Source of the DNA: Streptococcaceae bacterium
GTDB lineage: Bacteria > Bacillota > Bacilli > Lactobacillales > Streptococcaceae
Assembly (NCBI GenBank): GCA_031269775.1
Contig: JAISYQ010000014.1
Span: 1 to 64,000 of the forward strand
DNA: 64,000 nucleotides
Direction of reading: 5' to 3'
Shown: positions 18,223 through 31,097 of the stretch, piece after piece
Position numbering within the stretch: the first letter of the stretch is position 1
Layout of the letters: each line of letters starts with the position of its first letter
Translations under genes and position numbers: made by a program
Notes under the pieces: model-generated
Databases searched by the model: none
Told to the model about the DNA's origin: nothing
Seen by the model: the letters and a program-made list of their open reading frames with translations, nothing else

Positions 18223-18255
18223 CAATAGACCTATTTTAAAATTAGGTCTATTGTT
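18221..18255 (+). terminator. Terminator after the sortase pair
   Basis: AACAATAGACCT (18221-18232) pairs perfectly with AGGTCTATTGTT (18244-18255), followed by TAATT. It begins at the sortase stop codon. Confidence 0.75.
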
Positions 18256-18356
18256 TAATTATGGAGGTATTTGTTTTTATCATCATTTTCCATTTTTATG
18301 AAGTTAAATTTTCCAAAAATGATATTTTTTACAAATTCTAAGTTATTAATATAAAT

Positions 18357-18389
18357 CTTCCAGGAAATATATATTTTCCTGAAGGATTA
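18357..18389 (-). terminator. Probable terminator of the Rgg gene
   Basis: An inverted repeat TCCAGGAAA/TTTTCCTGAA with a TATATA loop lies 37 bases beyond the end of the leftward regulator gene. The T-run on that strand is weak. Confidence 0.5.
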
Positions 18390-18425
18390 ATTTATTATTT
18401 TTAATTAATTTTCATGACAATTTAA

Positions 18426-19342
18426 TTACTCTCTTTTTTCTTGTCTACGCTGAATATCTTTTATAAGAACTTCATCATAGTAACTTTGAAATTGCTTTAC
18501 CAACTCATCATAGTTGCGTAGTAATAAAAAATTGATTACGTTACTCATCACTTTTCGACCATTATCTTTGTGCCCAGTTATAAACATATATAAACCTTTC
18601 AGAAAATCTAAAGTGCATTCTTCTCGCATGCAATTATCTCGTTCTTCTACAATTAATCTATATGCAAGTTCAAAGAAATCATTAAAATCATCAAAATAGT
18701 TATGCTGAAGACAAGGATACATTACGTTAATTAACGTGATTATAAGAAGTCTCTTTCGATCTCTAGTGTCACAAAAAATTTCTTTGTGATTAATGATATT
18801 TCGCATTAACGCACAACTAAGATCAATCTTTAAAACATGAGCAACATTGCAAAACAGTGATAATTCATAATAGGACCACTGAGTTGTTTTAAACAGATAA
18901 TTAGAGGCATTTTGAAAAACATCTTCTGAAATAGGAAAGTTGTGATCTAAATCATGAATCATGGCAGAAAGCATCAAAATCGTTAAACAGCTACCTATTC
19001 TGGATTTTGTCGTTCTCTTTTCTTTTTTAATAATTCTTTTAATTTATCAATCTTTTTGTCATTATAGTATATATAAACATCTTTAAAAAATTGCTCATTA
19101 GGGTCAGCTTGATAATTCTTAGCTATTGAATCAATTTCTTCTAGAGGTAAGTGAATTCTTTGAGCTAGGGCAAGAGAAGCAGCATATTCTGACTGTATTT
19201 TTCCATTTTTAAATTGAGATAGAATTCTTTTGTCACATATGCCTTCGGATACCTCTTCTGCATTAAGAGCTCTTAATTTTCTGTGTTTTTGCAACATCTT
19301 CCCAATTTTTGATTGTAAATCTTGAAAGTTATTTTGAACCAT
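18426..19342 (-). pseudogene. Rgg/MutR-family regulator split by a single-base frameshift
   Basis: The first frame (19342-18995) holds an N-terminal HTH (SKIGKMLQKHRKLRALNAEE, ICDKRILSQFKNGKIQSEYA) and the linker; the second (18977-18426) is the all-helical C-terminal Rgg domain (ASNYLFKTTQWSYYELSLF, LIITLINVMYPCLQHN). Reading frames join if one A is added to the AAAA run at 19005-19008 (TTTT on the plus strand): the text then runs RERQKSRIGSCLTILMLSAM without a stop and gives about 305 residues, the usual Rgg length. Rgg proteins are RRNPP-type receptors for small peptides. The start ATG has AAGGAGCG upstream. A peptide gene lies upstream in the same direction. It could be a real mutation, a phase switch or a sequencing error. 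Confidence 0.85.
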
Positions 19343-19623
19343 AAAAAACGCTCCTTTTTATTTTGATTATTTGTTAAACATGCTAATTTTCTACTCATCT
19401 ATTTTACTATACTTTACTACTTTTAAACCAACAAATAATGCAATATGATGAAAAAACATCTTTAAATGCAACTAAAAAGTAAATATTCATTAAAGAGACT
19501 TTTCAAATCAAATTATAATAATATAGCAATTTGAATTGAAATTAACATATCAAAGTTTTAATAAGTTTGTTTAGTTATAGCGAATATATAAACAAAATCT
19601 CTAGACCTTTTTTATATTCTAGA
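19343..19623. other. Intergenic stretch between Rgg gene and peptide gene
   Basis: It holds a small hairpin TCTAGA...TCTAGA near 19600-19625, which may end the peptide transcript. Near 19395-19420, on the minus strand, the AT-rich repeated AGTAAAGTATAGTAAAAT could hold the Rgg promoter. Confidence 0.4.
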
Positions 19624-19779
19624 TTATTGTACCTCTAGCAATAGAAAATTTTCTAGACGGCATGCATAAGCTGTATCAACCTTGAAAAAAAGGATTGCAC
19701 TAAAAAGTGTGAAAGCTATAATAGTTAGCAAATGTTTGATATTTTTTTGTGAAATTTTACCTTGTTTTATTTTTATCAT
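19624..19779 (-). CDS. Small Sec-exported peptide, candidate pheromone of the Rgg regulator
   Basis: A 51-codon gene. The product has a Lys-rich N-terminus (MIKIKQGKISQKNIKH), a hydrophobic core of about 17 residues (LLTIIAFTLFSAILFF) and a signal-peptidase-like site VDTAYA, leaving the 12-residue tail CRLENFLLLEVQ. That is the plan of Sec-exported signalling peptides of RRNPP systems. It lies 281 bases upstream of the Rgg gene on the same strand, behind a palindromic operator candidate. The ribosome binding site (GGGAAAA, about 10 bases) is weak. A lipobox reading of TAYAC is possible but poor. The ORF, signal plan and position are seen; the signalling role is inferred. Confidence 0.6.
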   Translation of the reverse strand: MIKIKQGKISQKNIKHLLTIIAFTLFSAILFFKVDTAYACRLENFLLLEVQ

Positions 19780-19803
19780 TAATTTATTTTCCCGTGTACA
19801 ATG

Positions 19804-19823
19804 CTTATCATATTCATGATAAG
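19804..19823. promoter_or_regulatory. Perfect 8-bp inverted repeat upstream of the peptide gene, operator candidate
   Basis: CTTATCAT-ATTC-ATGATAAG lies 25 bases upstream of the peptide gene start. It overlaps a possible -10 hexamer (TATGAT on the minus strand). Position and symmetry fit a regulator binding site. Confidence 0.5.
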
Positions 19824-19855
19824 AATGTGATAAATGTGATATTAGTTTGGAAGAA

Positions 19856-20018
19856 TAGGCCTCTTCTGAAATTAGGTTATAAAGAGAATTCGTTTCAATT
19901 TTTTCCTAAGATAAGGAAAAAAATTTAAAGATACGTGTTTCTATTTTGAGGCTTATTGACGATGTATCGGGGAAAAAGAAAACGAAGTTCTCATACATCT
20001 AATTTTTGAGGAAGTCTA
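19856..20018. repeat. Dispersed MITE-like repeat, short class
   Basis: A 163 bp copy in the opposite orientation to the one at 15504, starting TAGGCCTCTTCTGAAATTAG and ending GAGGAAGTCTA. It ends 50 bases before uvrB, so the uvrB leader is made largely of this element. Confidence 0.85.
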
Positions 20019-20068
20019 ATATTATACATAATAAAACAAATTATAATTTTAAAGAGATGTGGTTAAAA

Positions 20069-23777
<3,709 letters not shown>

Positions 23778-23781
23778 AGCC

Positions 23782-24411
23782 ATGCTAAATTTAGTTGGAG
23801 ATATTGCTAAGAATTTACTAGAGATTAAAGCAGTTTTTTTATCGCCTAAAGAGCCGTTTACTTGGACTTCAGGCATAAAAGCTCCGATTTATACGGACAA
23901 TCGCATAACGATGAGCTTTCCCAAAGTAAGAAGATTGATTACTAAAGGTTTCGCTCAAAAAATAAAAGAGGTTTATCCTAATGTGGAAGTGATTGCAGGA
24001 GTAGCTACTGCAGGAATTCCTCATGCAGCGTGGGTGGCAGAAAAGTTAAATCTGCCGCTTGTTTATATTCGCTCAAAGCCAAAGGATTACGGTAAGGAAA
24101 AGCAGATCGAAGGAAAAATTTGCCAAAATGCTAAGATGGTTGTTATTGAAGATTTGATTTCAACAGGCGGATCTGTTTTAAAAGCTGTAGCAGCAGCAAA
24201 ACGTGAAGGAGCAGATGTTTTAGGTGTTGCAGCAATTTTTACTTATGAGTTATCAGAGGGGTTAGCAAATTTTAAAAAAGCTAAAGTTGAGCTGTCAACG
24301 CTTTCTAATTATACATCTTTAATTAAAATTGCTAAAGAAATTGGCTATGTCAATAAGGAAGAATTATCTTTGTTAAAGCGATTTAAAAAAGATCAAAAAA
24401 ACTGGCAATGA
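23782..24411 (+). CDS. pyrE: Orotate phosphoribosyltransferase
   Basis: A 209-residue enzyme joining orotate to PRPP. The PRPP motif [16 protein letters not shown], the Lys-rich loop [11 protein letters not shown] and the N-terminal [16 protein letters not shown] are all present. It follows pyrF by 4 bases, with AAGGAG before the ATG. Completes the uvrB-pyrDFE cluster; pyrB, pyrC, carAB and pyrR are not in the window. Confidence 0.95.
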   Translation: MLNLVGDIAKNLLEIKAVFLSPKEPFTWTSGIKAPIYTDNRITMSFPKVRRLITKGFAQKIKEVYPNVEVIAGVATAGIPHAAWVAEKLNLPLVYIRSKPKDYGKEKQIEGKICQNAKMVVIEDLISTGGSVLKAVAAAKREGADVLGVAAIFTYELSEGLANFKKAKVELSTLSNYTSLIKIAKEIGYVNKEELSLLKRFKKDQKNWQ

Positions 24412-24484
24412 TTTCTAAATTTGGTAAAAGAATTTAAGAAGTAAGAAAAAAATGTTGTATAATTTAATTAAAAGAGATTTAGTT

Positions 24485-24629
24485 ATGTTAATAGCCACTG
24501 CTAGAAAAGTTGGAAATTCTATTTTCTTATTGCTTCCCAAATAATTAGATGTAGACGCTCAATTTAGAGTATGTAGCATATAAAAGTCAAAATGGAGGAT
24601 TGATTTTTGCTCCTTGTAAATCAACTTAG
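24485..24629 (+). pseudogene. MazE/PemI-type antitoxin remnant
   Basis: The frame MLIATARKVGNSIFLLLPK, then TAA, then LDVDAQFRV is the AbrB-fold antitoxin signature (RKxGNSxxxxxPK). After a frame change it ends YKSQNGGLIFAPCKST. Two lesions are enough to kill it. No toxin gene follows. Confidence 0.65.
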
Positions 24630-24787
24630 AAGGAAAAATTTTCTTTTGGTTAAGCAGATTTTAGATTACGCATTACTAATGGTAAATTTTTCAAACAGCT
24701 GTAAAGATAAAACTATCTATCCCCTTACTTGAAAATACTGATTTTGTAAAAATCTGAAAATTGTCGTTAATGCGGCATTTTACGCTC

Positions 24788-24838
24788 AAAGAAAGATCTT
24801 CTCAAGTCTCTTTAAAAAAAACTTAAGATTCTTTCTTT
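24788..24838. repeat. Imperfect inverted repeat, possible terminator
   Basis: AAAGAAAGATCTTCTCAAGT at 24788 pairs imperfectly with ACTTAAGATTCTTTCTTT at 24821-24838. It may end the pyr transcript 380 bases after pyrE, which is far, so the role is uncertain. Confidence 0.4.
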
Positions 24839-24867
24839 AAATTTTTTAACGTTAAAAAAATAAACAT

Positions 24868-25088
24868 TAGCCCTCCTCTGAAACTAGGGAATAATGAGAA
24901 TTCGTTTCAATTTTTCTTGATACAAGGAAAAAAACTTAAAGATACGTGTTTTTATTTCGAGGCTTTTTGACGCTAGAGGCACGGCTTCTAGGTGATGGAT
25001 AAAAAAAAATGAACGAAAGTGAATTTTCTGTCGCCGTCAGGGAAAAAGAAAACAAAATTCTCATACATCTAGTTCTCGAGGAAGCCTA
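24868..25088. repeat. Dispersed MITE-like repeat, long class
   Basis: A 221 bp copy starting TAGCCCTCCTCTGAAACTAG and ending GAGGAAGCCTA, with the extra central block GCACGGCTTCTAGGTGATGG ... CTGTCGCCGTCAGGG. TA at both ends. It lies before pta, with a different palindromic repeat in between. Confidence 0.9.
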
Positions 25089-25101
25089 TTATCTCTTAGA
25101 G

Positions 25102-25156
25102 CTTGCTTATGATCTCCAAGCGGTGAATTCACTTCACTATTAGAGATCATAAACAG
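25102..25156. repeat. Short palindromic repeat, copy A
   Basis: Arms CTTGCTTATGATCTC and GAGATCATAAACAGG surround a GAATTC centre. The same arrangement is found at 52747-52808, and one arm at 13811-13833. It could be a hairpin-forming repeat, and here lies in the pta leader. Confidence 0.5.
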
Positions 25157-25190
25157 GATCTTAGAAAAGATTAAAAAAGGAATGATATTA

Positions 25191-26180
25191 TTGGAATTAT
25201 TTGATAGTTTGCGTTTTAAAATTGTAAAACGTGGTATTAGAATTATTTTTCCAGAAAGCACTGATAATCGTATTTTGGGTGCAGTTGCGCGTTTAAAAGT
25301 AGAACAGTTAATGGAACCTATTTTGATTGGAAATGTTGAAGAGGTTTGCTTAGCAATTAATAATCGAGGGTTACAACCGTCGATGTTTGAAATTATTGAT
25401 CCGGCAAATTATGAATATTTTGAAGAGATGTTAAACGCTTTTGTAACTGTTCGCAAAGGTAAAATTACTAAGGATCAAGCGCGTAAATTATTGTTTAATG
25501 ATTACAATTATTTTGGCACGATGTTAGCATATATGGGTAAAGCAGAGGGAATGGTTTCAGGAATAATTCATTCAACAGGGGATACTGTTAGACCAGCGTT
25601 GCAAATTATTAAAACACGTCCAGGTGTTACGCGGACTTCTGGAGCCTTTTTAATGGTTCGTGGGCGTGATCAGGAAAAATATTTATTTTCTGATTGTGCG
25701 ATTAATATTAATCCTAGTGCGCAAGAGTTAGCCGAAATTGCTGTGGAATCTGCTTATACAGCGAAATTGTTTGACATTAATCCTAGAGTTTCTTTATTAA
25801 GTTTTTCAACAAAAGGTTCAGCTAAATCACCAGAGGTTGAAAAAGTAGTAGAAGCAACAAAGATTGCTAAAAGATTAGCTCCTGAAGATATTATTGATGG
25901 AGAGCTGCAATTTGATGCCTCTTATGTAGAATCTGTTGCACATTTAAAATCACCTGATTCAAAAGTTGCAGGTAAAGCCACAGTGTTTGTTTTTCCAGAT
26001 TTACAATCAGGGAATATTGGCTATAAAATTGCTCAACGTCTTGGCAATTTTGAAGCAATTGGTCCGATCTTACAAGGACTTAATAAACCAATTTCTGATC
26101 TTTCGCGCGGTGCTAATGAAGAAGATGTTTATAAGCTTGCGATTATTACGGCTGTGCAAACGTTGCTTAATAAAAAGTAA
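25191..26180 (+). CDS. pta: Phosphate acetyltransferase
   Basis: A 329-residue enzyme interconverting acetyl-CoA and acetyl phosphate. Motifs: IIFPESTDNRILGAVARL at the N-terminus, GMVSGIIHSTGDTVRPALQI, the family signature SGAFLMV and the C-terminal VFPDLQSGNIGYKIAQRLG. A TTG at 25191 is chosen as start because AAAAAAGG lies 7-9 bases before it; ATG 25182 abuts that site. ackA is not adjacent. Confidence 0.94.
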   Translation: MELFDSLRFKIVKRGIRIIFPESTDNRILGAVARLKVEQLMEPILIGNVEEVCLAINNRGLQPSMFEIIDPANYEYFEEMLNAFVTVRKGKITKDQARKLLFNDYNYFGTMLAYMGKAEGMVSGIIHSTGDTVRPALQIIKTRPGVTRTSGAFLMVRGRDQEKYLFSDCAININPSAQELAEIAVESAYTAKLFDINPRVSLLSFSTKGSAKSPEVEKVVEATKIAKRLAPEDIIDGELQFDASYVESVAHLKSPDSKVAGKATVFVFPDLQSGNIGYKIAQRLGNFEAIGPILQGLNKPISDLSRGANEEDVYKLAIITAVQTLLNKK

Positions 26181-26298
26181 GATAGAAAAAATTTTTGAGA
26201 GTAAAGTTTGTAGATATGCAATTAGTATATAAAATAAGGGATATTATTTGCTATGTTTTGATGATGAAGCTATAGCTTGATTTATTTATCTAATTCAA

Positions 26299-26520
26299 TA
26301 GCCCTCCTCTGAAACTAGGGTATAATGAGAATTCGTTTCAATTTTTTCTTGATACAAGGAAAAAAACTTAAAGATATGTGTTTCTATTTCGAGGCTTTTT
26401 GACGCTAGAGGCACGGCTTCTAGGTGATGGATAAAGGAAAATGAACAAAAGTGAATTTTCTGTCGCCGTCAGGGAAAAAGAAAAAGAAATTCTCATACAT
26501 CTAGTTCCAGAGGGGGGCTA
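26299..26520. repeat. Dispersed MITE-like repeat, long class
   Basis: A 222 bp copy nearly identical to the one at 24868 and in the same orientation, starting TAGCCCTCCTCTGAAACTAG and ending GGGGGGCTA. Its last bases (AGAGGGGGG) lie 4 bases before an ATG and act as an accidental ribosome binding site for the permease remnant. Confidence 0.9.
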
Positions 26521-27044
26521 ATGTTCACATTTACGTATAGAGGGGGAATTTGGAAATTTACTCGTGGCATTTGCGGACAGTTGATCATTGTTGCTTGTGG
26601 AGTTATTGTAATTATTTTTGCAACTAATGAATTTGATAATGGCACCATTAATCCATCTTTGCTGACTACACCTAATCGAACTTGTTACTTTTTAGCAAAA
26701 GGTCTAATATCTTCGCTTTATATGATGATTACGGGAATAGTTTGTATGCTATTACCTTTTATATCAATTTACATTGGCAAAAACATTAAAGAACACTTAA
26801 CTTTTAATGTTTTTTAAAAAAAATACTCTTATCATTTGATGGGTAATTTTTTCAATTTTTTATATAATTATTTAATACCAAATGAACTTTTTCATAATTT
26901 AACTAAGGCTTATGGAATATACAAAAAAAAAAACCAGGCGAAGGAGTTTATCTGCTTTGGTGGCAAGCGCTGTTGTTTATTATTAGCTTTGCTGTAATAA
27001 TTAGTATCGTTTCCTTATTTACTTTTAAAAAACAAGAAATTTAG
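26521..27044 (+). pseudogene. ABC-2 type permease remnant
   Basis: The first frame (26521-26817) reads WKFTRGICGQLIIVACGVIV and FATNEFDNGTINPSLLTTPN, the EFxxGTIxxxLLTTP pattern of ABC-2 permeases of peptide-resistance exporters; after a degenerate stretch the far end appears as KPGEGVYLLWWQALLFIISF and stops at 27044. The 5' end is cut by the repeat. No ATPase gene is next to it. A short extra frame at about 27050-27140 (ending VLVWIFGSTI) is unexplained. Confidence 0.65.
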
Positions 27045-27138
27045 GTAAATTCTATTTTTCTAATTGCAGCGGATCCGAATTGGGGAAGAGTAGTAGAATA
27101 TGTGGGAGTTTTAGTTTGGATATTTGGTTCTACGATTT

Positions 27139-27176
27139 AAAATTACGACCACTATTTTAAGTGTTGGTCGTAATTT
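27139..27176. terminator. Bidirectional terminator before xth
   Basis: AAAATTACGACCA at 27139-27151 pairs perfectly with TGGTCGTAATTTT at 27164-27176. It serves the leftward xth and the rightward permease remnant. Confidence 0.75.
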
Positions 27177-27198
27177 TAAAGTTCATTGACTATACAAG

Positions 27199-27960
27199 TT
27201 AAAAATCAATTTCTAATTCCACTGGACAGTGATCGCTGCCAAAGATATCCATGTGAATTTTTGCTTCTTTAATTTTGTAAGCTAGATCATTACTCGTTAA
27301 AAAGTAATCAATGCGCCATCCAGCGTTATTTTTACGAGCATTAAAACGGTAACTCCACCAAGAATATACGCCACTAACGTCAGGGTATAAATGGCGAAAG
27401 GTATCAGTGAATCCGGCGTTTAAAAGTTCAGTGAACTTGCTGCGTTCTTGTGGCGTGAAGCCAGCATTTTTACTATTTGTTTTCCAATTTTTAAGATCGA
27501 TGTTCTGATGAGCGACATTTAAATCTCCACAAAGAATAACTGATTTTTTTTGTTTAAGATTTATTAGATATTTACGGAAATCATTTTCCCATTTTTGGCG
27601 ATATTCTAGGCGTTGCAGATGATTTTGTGAATTTGGTGTATAGCAGCCAACAAAGAAAAAATTTTCAAATTCCAGCGTAATTAAACGTCCTTCTTGATCG
27701 TGTTTTTCAATTCCCATGCCATAAAAAACATTTAAAGGCTTTTTTTGGGCCCAAATAACAACTCCTGAATAGCCTTTTTTCAAAGCATAGTTCCAATAAT
27801 CATAGTAGCCTTCAAATTCAAGATCGATTTGACCTTTTTGTAATTTAGTTTCTTGGATAGCAAAAATATCGGCATTAAAATTTTGCATAATTTCTTTAAA
27901 GCCTTTTTTTTCGATAGCTCGCAATCCATTAACATTCCAACTAATTAGTTTTAGTGCCAT
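27199..27960 (-). CDS. xth: Exodeoxyribonuclease III (AP endonuclease)
   Basis: A 253-residue base-excision repair nuclease of the ExoA/APE1 fold. Motifs: LISWNVNGLRA, AIQETKLQ (metal-binding Glu), GVVIW, CGDLNVAHQNID (catalytic Asp and Asn), WRIDYFLTS and SDHCPVELEI (catalytic Asp-His). The start ATG at 27960 has GGAGG 6 bases upstream; the longer frame to 28008 lies before that site and is rejected. Confidence 0.95.
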   Translation of the reverse strand: MALKLISWNVNGLRAIEKKGFKEIMQNFNADIFAIQETKLQKGQIDLEFEGYYDYWNYALKKGYSGVVIWAQKKPLNVFYGMGIEKHDQEGRLITLEFENFFFVGCYTPNSQNHLQRLEYRQKWENDFRKYLINLKQKKSVILCGDLNVAHQNIDLKNWKTNSKNAGFTPQERSKFTELLNAGFTDTFRHLYPDVSGVYSWWSYRFNARKNNAGWRIDYFLTSNDLAYKIKEAKIHMDIFGSDHCPVELEIDF

Positions 27961-28165
27961 TTTAGCCTCCATTTTTACTTCTTTTGGGTTTAGTGATTGA
28001 TGTAACAAGGAAGTAAAAGCAAGAAAATTGTTTGCAATTATTATTAGGAAAATTGTAACATTAATAAGTTAAAATTGATAAAATTTTAAGTGTTAAACTG
28101 CCGAATTTATAAATAAACTGTTATAGTAAATGGAGGCTAATTAGGGTAAAAGCGGAGGAGATAAA

Positions 28166-29713
28166 GTGAAATGGGAAAAAGTTTCAGTAATATTTTCTTT
28201 TATAATTTTTTTTCTATTTATGATAACAGGTTGTGAAAGTGCAAATGAAACTAAAGATGATGCTTTAAGTCAAATCAAAAAAAGAGGTACTTTAATTGTT
28301 GCAACTTCAGCAGATTATATGCCCTATGAGTTTCAGATTTTAAAAAATAGAAAAAATAAAATTGTAGGGATGGATATTGATTTAGCAAAGGCTATTGCTA
28401 AAGATTTAGGTGTAAAACTTGAAGTTAAAAATATGCAATTTGATTCAGTTTTAGCATCAGTAACTTCGGGTAAATCAGATATTGCAATTTCTGGTTTTAA
28501 TATTACTGAAGAACATAAAAAGTCTGTTGATTTTTCTATTCCTTATTATCATTCAGGTCAATTAGCTTTGGTTAATAAAAATAAAGCAGCTCAGTATACA
28601 AACTTATCAGACTTTAATGGGAAACAAATTTTGGTTCAACAAGGTTCTGTGCAAAATGAAATTGCCAAAAAGCAATTACCTAATTCCCAGATTGTGACCA
28701 CAGATACGATTCCAAATGGCATAATACAGTTACAATCAGGCAAAGTGGCAGCAATGATTTTAGATTCGGCAGTTGCACAAGGATATGAGATTAATAAGCC
28801 AGATCTTGCGATTGCAAAAGTGAAGTTTATAAAAACAGGCGAAGAGAATAATGGATTAGTTCTGCCTAAGCATAGTGGAAGATTGAAACAAAAAATTAAT
28901 AAAATTATCAAAAAGCAGATTATTAGTGGGAAAATAAAAGAGTATTTGAAAAAAAATGGAAAGTTGCAAGCAAAAGCAGTCAATAAAAACGGAGCAAAAG
29001 AAAATGAAAAAGATAAAGGAAGTAGTTTTAATTTTAACTTTTTACCAAAGAGTTTGCCTTACTTTTATGATGGAGCGATAGTAACGTTGATCATAGCCTT
29101 TTTTGTTGTATTGTTTGGTTTAATTATTGGAACGATTGTGGCATTGGTAAAATTATCAAAGGGTAAAATTTTACGAATCATTGCTAATCTTTATGTGGAG
29201 ATTTTAAGAGGAACACCGATGTTGCTTCAGATTTTAGTGTGGTATGTAGTTATTAAGTTGTCTTTACCTTCAATTTCGGTGGGTCTTTTGGATATTGATT
29301 TGGGCAGATTATTTATCGGCATTTTTGCGCTATCACTTAATTCAGGAGCTTATATTTCAGAAGTGATTCGTGCAGGGGTCCAAGCGGTAAGCAAAGGACA
29401 AAAAGAAGCAGCTTACTCGCTAGGTTTATCTTCTTTAGCAACCATGCGTTATGTAGTTTTACCACAAGCGTTTAAAAATGTTTTACCAGCTTTAGGAAAT
29501 GAATTTATAACGATTTTAAAGGATTCTTCACTACTGACAACAATTGGACTTACAGAATTATTATGGGGGGCCAAAACAATCCAAGCTAATTCTTATCAGG
29601 CTTTGTCCCCTTTATTGGTTGCCGGAGTATTTTATCTGGGAATGACTTTTTCGTTGAGTTGTATTTTTGCTTTAATTGAAAAGCGCTTAGCAGCAGAATC
29701 TAAAGAAAAGTGA
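28166..29713 (+). CDS. Amino-acid ABC transporter, binding protein-permease fusion
   Basis: A 515-residue two-part protein of polar amino acid importers. A signal with lipobox ITGC (Cys near 23) is followed by a family 3 solute-binding domain (about 30-265, with [36 protein letters not shown]), a charged linker, and a membrane domain with the EAA loop ([20 protein letters not shown]). Fusions of this kind (GlnP/ArtPQ-like) are common in lactic acid bacteria, where they take up Gln, Glu or Arg. The ATPase partner (GlnQ) normally lies next to it and is missing here. GTG start with GGAGGAG. Confidence 0.9.
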   Translation: MKWEKVSVIFSFIIFFLFMITGCESANETKDDALSQIKKRGTLIVATSADYMPYEFQILKNRKNKIVGMDIDLAKAIAKDLGVKLEVKNMQFDSVLASVTSGKSDIAISGFNITEEHKKSVDFSIPYYHSGQLALVNKNKAAQYTNLSDFNGKQILVQQGSVQNEIAKKQLPNSQIVTTDTIPNGIIQLQSGKVAAMILDSAVAQGYEINKPDLAIAKVKFIKTGEENNGLVLPKHSGRLKQKINKIIKKQIISGKIKEYLKKNGKLQAKAVNKNGAKENEKDKGSSFNFNFLPKSLPYFYDGAIVTLIIAFFVVLFGLIIGTIVALVKLSKGKILRIIANLYVEILRGTPMLLQILVWYVVIKLSLPSISVGLLDIDLGRLFIGIFALSLNSGAYISEVIRAGVQAVSKGQKEAAYSLGLSSLATMRYVVLPQAFKNVLPALGNEFITILKDSSLLTTIGLTELLWGAKTIQANSYQALSPLLVAGVFYLGMTFSLSCIFALIEKRLAAESKEK

Positions 29714-29801
29714 GAATGGTAAAGGAATTATTAAAGCTCTTTATCACTTTTTTGTGGTAAGATTAAAAGCGATAAAAAATTCTTTTAAAGGGGCAAAAAG
29801 A

Positions 29802-30521
29802 ATGGGAAATCCTAAATATCAACGCGTGGTTTTAAAACTTAGTGGAGAAGCACTTGCAGGAGATGAAGGTTTTGGTATTAATCCTTTAATTGTAAAACAA
29901 GTAGTCGCAGAAGTAAAAGAGGTCCATGATTTAGATGTTGAGATTGCTGTTGTGGTTGGTGGAGGCAATATTTGGCGTGGTGAAGTTGGTGCAAGTATGG
30001 GGATGGAACGTGCGCAGGCAGATTATATGGGCATGCTTGCAACAGTGATGAATGCTCTTGCCTTACAAGATACGCTTGAAAATATTGGCGTGCCAACACG
30101 TGTGCAAACATCAATTGAGATGAGGCAAATTGCTGAACCGTATATTCGCAGAAGAGCTGAGCGTCATTTAGAAAAGGGTCGTGTGGTGATTTTTGCAAGC
30201 GGAACAGGAAATCCTTATTTTTCAACGGATACTGCTTCAGCTTTAAAAGCTGCAGAGATCAACGCTGATGTCATTTTAATGGCTAAAAATAATGTAGATG
30301 GTGTATATTCTGCTGATCCGAAAAAGGATGAAAAAGCTATAAAATATGAACAGCTTACTCATTTAGATATAATTGCTAAGGGACTACAAATAATGGATGC
30401 AACAGCTAGTTCGCTTTCGATGGATAATGATATTCCATTAGTTGTCTTTAATTTAAATGAACCAGGAAATATTAAACGTGTGGTTCTTGGCGAAGAAATT
30501 GGAACGACTGTTCATAATTAG
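29802..30521 (+). CDS. pyrH: UMP kinase
   Basis: A 239-residue hexameric kinase making UDP from UMP, a step after the pyrF product. Motifs: [53 protein letters not shown] and VDGVYSADP. The ATG at 29802 has AAAGGGGC upstream. Together with frr it forms the rear half of the classic rpsB-tsf-pyrH-frr cluster; the front half sits 15 kb away without tsf. Confidence 0.96.
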   Translation: MGNPKYQRVVLKLSGEALAGDEGFGINPLIVKQVVAEVKEVHDLDVEIAVVVGGGNIWRGEVGASMGMERAQADYMGMLATVMNALALQDTLENIGVPTRVQTSIEMRQIAEPYIRRRAERHLEKGRVVIFASGTGNPYFSTDTASALKAAEINADVILMAKNNVDGVYSADPKKDEKAIKYEQLTHLDIIAKGLQIMDATASSLSMDNDIPLVVFNLNEPGNIKRVVLGEEIGTTVHN

Positions 30522-30533
30522 AAAGGAAGAAAA

Positions 30534-31097
30534 ATGGTAGATATTATTCCTAAGATAAAAGATAAGATGCAAAAAGCAATGGAAAATTTAAATCGTGAGT
30601 TTGGTCAAATTCGTGTAGGACGTGCGAATGCTTCTTTATTAGATCGGATTTATGTAGATTATTATGGAGTGTCAACACCGCTTAATCAAGTAGCAGGAAT
30701 TCAAGTTCCTGAGGCTCGATTATTACTTATTACGCCATTTGATAAGACGGGTTTAAAAGACATTGAGCAAGCATTAAATGCTTCAAATCTAGGTTTAACA
30801 CCAATGAATGATGGAAATGTAATTCGTTTGGAGATTCCACAATTAACGCGGGAAAGACGTAAAGAGCTAGCTAAAGAGGTAAAGAAAATTGCAGAAAATT
30901 CGAAAATTACTGTGCGTAACATTCGCAAAGAAGCAATGAATGAAGCAAAAAAGCAAGAAAAAAACGCAGAGTTAACTGAAGATGATCTTTATGATTTAGA
31001 AAAGGATATTCAAAAAGTAACAGATGATGCAGTAAAAAAAATTGATCAAATAACAACGGAAAAAGAAAAAGAGTTATTAGACCTCCTCGAAAAGTAG
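30534..31097 (+). CDS. frr: Ribosome recycling factor, C-terminus made by a mobile repeat
   Basis: A 187-residue factor that frees ribosomes after termination. Family signature: [33 protein letters not shown] and VRNIRKEAM; the length is normal (about 185). The last six codons (LDLLEK) and the TAG stop come from the end of the repeat at 31078-31300. The original terminus was therefore replaced by a similar-length tail that still looks like the family's Glu/Leu-rich end. Probably functional. Confidence 0.95.
   Translation: MVDIIPKIKDKMQKAMENLNREFGQIRVGRANASLLDRIYVDYYGVSTPLNQVAGIQVPEARLLLITPFDKTGLKDIEQALNASNLGLTPMNDGNVIRLEIPQLTRERRKELAKEVKKIAENSKITVRNIRKEAMNEAKKQEKNAELTEDDLYDLEKDIQKVTDDAVKKIDQITTEKEKELLDLLEK

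Noticed and set aside
18261-18341. 26-residue hydrophobic frame (MEVFVFIIIFHFYEVKFSKN...) resembling an SHP pheromone next to the Rgg gene
   Set aside because: It has no ribosome binding site, begins just after a terminator and lacks the usual SHP end; the Sec-type peptide at 19624-19779 is a better candidate.
18977-19012. Programmed frameshift in the Rgg gene
   Set aside because: Only a four-base A run is present, with no stimulator hairpin or known slippery heptamer, so a plain mutation or error is simpler.
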